Source: Marinobacter salsuginis
GTDB lineage: Bacteria > Pseudomonadota > Gammaproteobacteria > Pseudomonadales > Oleiphilaceae
Length of the DNA stretch: 64,000 nucleotides
Assembly: GCF_009617755.1 (NCBI RefSeq)
Contig: NZ_BGZH01000001.1
Location: 744,001-808,000, forward strand
Direction: 5' to 3'
Positions within the stretch are counted from its first letter, which is position 1, and each line of letters begins with the position of its first letter. Under the pieces are notes generated by a model, which saw only the letters and a program-made list of their open reading frames with translations, made no database searches and was not told the DNA's origin. Both the position numbers and the translations under genes were made by a program. Below are positions 61,206-64,000 of this stretch, one piece after another.

Positions 61206-62060
61206 ATGTTCGACAAGCTTTTTGTTCTGAGCCAGTACATCACGCCGCAACTGGGGGTTTCCAACCTTGCCGGTCGTCTGGCCGACAGTGACAGCTCCCC
61301 TGCGCTCAAGAACCGGGTCATCAAGTGGTTTATCGGCCGCTACGGCGTTGACATGAGCGAAGCGGCCGAAACGGATCCGGAAGCCTACCCTACCTTCAAT
61401 GCGTTTTTCACCCGAGCGCTGAAGCCGGGCATCCGCCCTCTGGCGGACGGCGAAAAAACCCTGGTCAGCCCTGTTGACGGTGCCATCAGCCAGTTGGGAC
61501 AGGTAACCGGAGACCGGGTATTCCAGGCCAAAGGCCGGTCTTTCAGCCTGGGTGAATTGCTGGGCGGCGAAGAAGCAACCACCGCACCGTTTACCAGCGG
61601 CGAGTTCTCGACAATCTATCTCTCTCCAAAAGACTATCACCGCATCCATATGCCGATGGCAGGCACACTCAGGCAAATGATCCATGTACCCGGCAAGCTA
61701 TTCTCGGTGAATCCGGTTACTGCCGAGAACGTTCCGAACCTGTTTGCCCGCAACGAACGGGTTGTCTGTATCTTCGATACCGATTCCGGCCCCATGGCAA
61801 TGGTACTAGTTGGCGCCATGATCGTCGGCAGCGTGGAAACCCGCTGGGCAGGCGTGGTTGTGCCCGGCAGCAGGCAGGTTACCTCAACGCGGTATGAAGG
61901 TGAGCAAGCCATCAGCTTCGAGAAAGGTGAAGAGATGGGCCGGTTCCGCCTCGGTTCAACGGTGATTATGGTTATGCCCAAGGGAGCCGTCACCTGGAAC
62001 AGCGATCAGGTGGCAGGTAAAACCGTCCGCATGGGTGAGGCCTTTGGAGCCCTGGCCTGA
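61206..62060 (+). CDS. psd: Phosphatidylserine decarboxylase proenzyme
   Basis: Psd converts phosphatidylserine to phosphatidylethanolamine at the inner membrane. It is made as a proenzyme that cleaves itself at the LGST motif, here FRLGSTVIM with the serine at about residue 251, to form the pyruvoyl cofactor. YPTFNAFFTRALKPGIRP and SPKDYHRIHMPMAGTL (active-site histidine) are family signatures. The start FDKLFVLSQYI gives 284 residues. The motA-psd arrangement is as in Pseudomonas. It ends 15 bp from convergent epmA. Confidence 0.96.
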   Translation: MFDKLFVLSQYITPQLGVSNLAGRLADSDSSPALKNRVIKWFIGRYGVDMSEAAETDPEAYPTFNAFFTRALKPGIRPLADGEKTLVSPVDGAISQLGQVTGDRVFQAKGRSFSLGELLGGEEATTAPFTSGEFSTIYLSPKDYHRIHMPMAGTLRQMIHVPGKLFSVNPVTAENVPNLFARNERVVCIFDTDSGPMAMVLVGAMIVGSVETRWAGVVVPGSRQVTSTRYEGEQAISFEKGEEMGRFRLGSTVIMVMPKGAVTWNSDQVAGKTVRMGEAFGALA

Positions 62061-62075
62061 TCGGTTCTTTTAGGC

Positions 62076-63044
62076 TCACGCCCGCTCGAACGGAAAGGCG
62101 AGAACCTCACTGATATCCTGAACCCCGAGTTTGAGCATCAACAGGCGATCCAGTCCGAGCGCGACACCAGCGCACTCGGGCAATCCCTGCTCAAGACCGG
62201 CAAGAAACGCCTCATCCAGCGCCATTTCGGGCTTTCCGGAGTGCCTTCGAAGCTGATTATCGGCTTCAAATCTCAGCCTCTGTTCCTGCGGATCGGTCAA
62301 CTCCCAGTAGCCGTTACACAGTTCAAGGCCATCTATGTAGAGCTCGAAACGGTGCGCCGTTTCGTAACCCTGCGAAAGTGAGACCCTGGCCAGAGAGGCC
62401 TGCGACGCCGGATAGCCGGTTATGAACACGGGTCTGTCCCGGCCAAGATGCGGCTCTACTGCAAAACTCATCAGCAGATCCAGGCAGCCATCGCGCCCGA
62501 GATCCGCCAACTGTTCCGGCTCCATCCATTGTTCGCAGCGACGCATCAGTTCCCGATCAGTTGCCGCAAAAGGATCAAGGCCCGCCCAGCGCTCCAGTGC
62601 GTCCCGATACTGGATAGTGACTGGTCGCTGACATTGCAGCCAGCCGCAAACGAGATCCGACACTTCTTCCATAAGCGCCACGTCATCAAAACCCGTCCGA
62701 TACCATTCCAGCATCGAGAATTCCGGGTTATGGCGACGCCCCTGCTCGCCGTTGCGGAACACCCTGGAGATCTGATAGATCGAACCTGAGCCAGCTGCAA
62801 GCAGACGCTTCATGTGGTATTCGGGAGAGGTCTGGAGCCAACCCCCGGTCCTGGAACCGGCGGTGACCTGGGCGTGAATGCCATCGAGGTTGACGTCGGT
62901 GACGCCGCACCGCCCCAGAATCGGCGTCTCGACCTCAAGCACCCCTCTTCTCGCAAAAAAGCCGCGCACAAACGCCAGTTGCTGTGCACGGCTTTCCAGG
63001 GCAGCCTGCGAGGCAGAAGGCTGCCAGACAGGTTTGCGGGTCAT
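62076..63044 (-). CDS. epmA: EF-P--(R)-beta-lysine ligase EpmA (GenX/PoxA)
   Basis: EpmA is a truncated class II lysyl-tRNA-synthetase paralogue that attaches (R)-beta-lysine to EF-P. Class II motifs are seen in FFARRGVLEVETPIL (motif 1), RVFRNGEQGRRHNPEFSMLE (motif 2) and GVALGLDRLLML (motif 3). The anticodon-binding domain is absent, as expected at 322 residues. It lies 7 bp downstream of efp on the same strand, and the partner aminomutase epmB diverges from efp, so the full modification set is clustered. Confidence 0.96.
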   Translation of the reverse strand: MTRKPVWQPSASQAALESRAQQLAFVRGFFARRGVLEVETPILGRCGVTDVNLDGIHAQVTAGSRTGGWLQTSPEYHMKRLLAAGSGSIYQISRVFRNGEQGRRHNPEFSMLEWYRTGFDDVALMEEVSDLVCGWLQCQRPVTIQYRDALERWAGLDPFAATDRELMRRCEQWMEPEQLADLGRDGCLDLLMSFAVEPHLGRDRPVFITGYPASQASLARVSLSQGYETAHRFELYIDGLELCNGYWELTDPQEQRLRFEADNQLRRHSGKPEMALDEAFLAGLEQGLPECAGVALGLDRLLMLKLGVQDISEVLAFPFERA

Positions 63045-63051
63045 GGCTGGA

Positions 63052-63627
63052 TTAACTGCTCTTCACCCGGCTGACGTATTCGCCGGAGCGGGTATCAACC
63101 TTGAGTACTTCACCGATGGTAATGAACAGAGGTACGTTGACCACGGCACCGGTGGAGAGCGTCGCGGGCTTGGAGCCGCCCTGGGCGGTGTCGCCCTTCA
63201 TGCCCGGGTCGGTATCGACCACTTCCAGCTCGACGAAATTGGGGGGCGTTACCGAAAGTGGCGAGCCGTTGTAGAGCGTCACGGTGTACACGTCCTGCTC
63301 TTTCAGCCACTTCAGGGCATCGCCGACCGCCTTGGCATCAGCCGGGTACTGTTCAAAAGAGCCGTCAGTGAGCATGAAGTGCCAGAACTCACCATCGGTA
63401 TAGAGGTATTCCATGTCCTGATCAATGACATCTGCGGCTTCCAGAGTTTCGCCGGACTTGAACGTGCGCTCCCAGACCCGGTTGGTCATGAGGTTACGCA
63501 GCTTTACGCGGTTGAAGGCCTGCCCCTTACCGGGTTTTACAAACTCGTTCTCGAGAATGATGCAGGGGTCGCCATCCAGCAAAACCTTAAGACCGCCGCG
63601 AAATTCGTTGGTAGAATATGAAGCCAT
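63052..63627 (-). CDS. efp: Elongation factor P
   Basis: EF-P rescues ribosomes stalled on polyproline. The start [18 protein letters not shown] gives 191 residues. The modified lysine is K34 in [15 protein letters not shown], the site for beta-lysylation by EpmA/EpmB. Three beta-barrel domains are expected; the last includes [20 protein letters not shown]. An in-frame extension upstream runs through the divergent epmB gene and is rejected. The gap to epmB is only 45 bp, so the promoters overlap coding sequence. Confidence 0.97.
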   Translation of the reverse strand: MASYSTNEFRGGLKVLLDGDPCIILENEFVKPGKGQAFNRVKLRNLMTNRVWERTFKSGETLEAADVIDQDMEYLYTDGEFWHFMLTDGSFEQYPADAKAVGDALKWLKEQDVYTVTLYNGSPLSVTPPNFVELEVVDTDPGMKGDTAQGGSKPATLSTGAVVNVPLFITIGEVLKVDTRSGEYVSRVKSS

Positions 63628-63672
63628 GAAATGTCCACCTGACAAAATGCTGTTTAGAATTCGAAGGGCGTT

Positions 63673-64000
63673 ATGATACAGCGAACCCCCGCCCGTATAG
63701 AAGCCCACCTTTCCGACCACGAACATCGCAGCTGGCAGCAATTGCTGTCGGACTCCGTAACGTCGCCGGAAGAGCTGCTCCGACGCCTGGAGTTACCCGA
63801 GGAACCGTGGCTGTCGGCGGCACGGCAAGGCCATGGCCTGTTTTCGGTGCGGGTGCCCGAACCGTTTCTCGCTCGCATGGAAAAGGGTAATCCCGCTGAC
63901 CCCCTGCTCAGACAGGTGCTTCCTCTTGCTGAAGAAACCGGTCACGCGCCGGGTTTTGTCAGCGACCCACTGGAAGAGTCGGGCGCTATTGCCACCACCG
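63673..64000 (+). CDS. epmB: EF-P beta-lysylation protein EpmB, N-terminal part (cut by window edge)
   Basis: About 109 codons are visible from the ATG at 63673, which follows GAAGGG. The product reads [20 protein letters not shown] and continues [20 protein letters not shown]. The visible part is the N-terminal region of the lysine 2,3-aminomutase-like EpmB family, before the radical-SAM cysteines. EpmB makes (R)-beta-lysine for EpmA. The call rests on the [24 protein letters not shown] segment and its place beside efp and epmA. Confidence 0.9.
   Translation, partial: MIQRTPARIEAHLSDHEHRSWQQLLSDSVTSPEELLRRLELPEEPWLSAARQGHGLFSVRVPEPFLARMEKGNPADPLLRQVLPLAEETGHAPGFVSDPLEESGAIATT

Overview
The window is a block of chromosomal housekeeping DNA from a gammaproteobacterium. 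Gene order and protein sequences point to Marinobacter or a close marine relative. This rests on the rng-maf-mreDCB, miaB-phoH-ybeY-corC-lnt, leuS-lptE-holA, bioBFHCD, nnr-tsaE-ami-mutL-miaA-hfq-hflX-hflK-hflC and queG-orn-rsgA-motBA-psd blocks, all close to Pseudomonas-type order. The DNA is GC-rich throughout. I saw no prophage, insertion sequence, CRISPR array, rRNA or tRNA.

Layout. 1-5021 (minus): a yhdP fragment, rng, maf, mreD, mreC and mreB, for RNA turnover and the rod-shape machinery. 5385-8614 (plus): gatCAB, the Glu/Asp-tRNA amidotransferase. 8811-10157 (minus): rimO. Then a PilZ protein, cysD-cysN (sulfate activation), yejK, and convergent trmH. 15723-21407 (plus): miaB, phoH, ybeY, corC, lnt. 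21376-21924 (minus): a ybeL-like zinc-ribbon gene. 22365-26552 (plus): leuS, lptE, holA. 26664-27760: a small helical protein and a secreted endonuclease I. 27852-31653 (minus): two paralogous acyl-CoA dehydrogenases of about 600 residues. 31924-32860 (minus): a SprA-like putative metalloprotease and a small flagellar-rod-like protein. 32912-37549 (minus): bioB-F-H-C-D. 37591-43022: comF, a FAD oxidoreductase, srkA and cmoAB (wobble-uridine modification). 43077-56073 (minus): purA, hisZ, hflC, hflK, hflX, hfq, miaA, mutL, an amidase, tsaE and nnr. 56176 to the end: queG, orn, rsgA, motB, motA, psd, and the EF-P set epmA, efp and the start of epmB.

The most striking non-coding feature is a family of eight intergenic palindromes of about 106-113 bp. 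Each has a conserved 52-55 nt core able to fold into two small hairpins, both with a CC centre. The core is enclosed by arms of about 28 bp that pair almost perfectly within each copy but are largely unrelated between copies. Five copies are the same size (28 + 54 + 28 = 110 bp). They occur in convergent, divergent and co-directional gaps, so simple terminator function does not explain them. I do not recognise this family. A separate REP-like pair (GTAG palindromes) lies between two of the copies.

Other points: mreC has no standard start codon that keeps its membrane anchor and seems to use ATT behind a strong Shine-Dalgarno. CysN carries a 98-residue degenerate APS-kinase-like tail. The bioB promoter is bracketed by two BirA-type operators. 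Two PsrA-type boxes lie upstream of one acyl-CoA dehydrogenase. MutL carries the metal-dependent endonuclease motif found in MutH-less mismatch repair.
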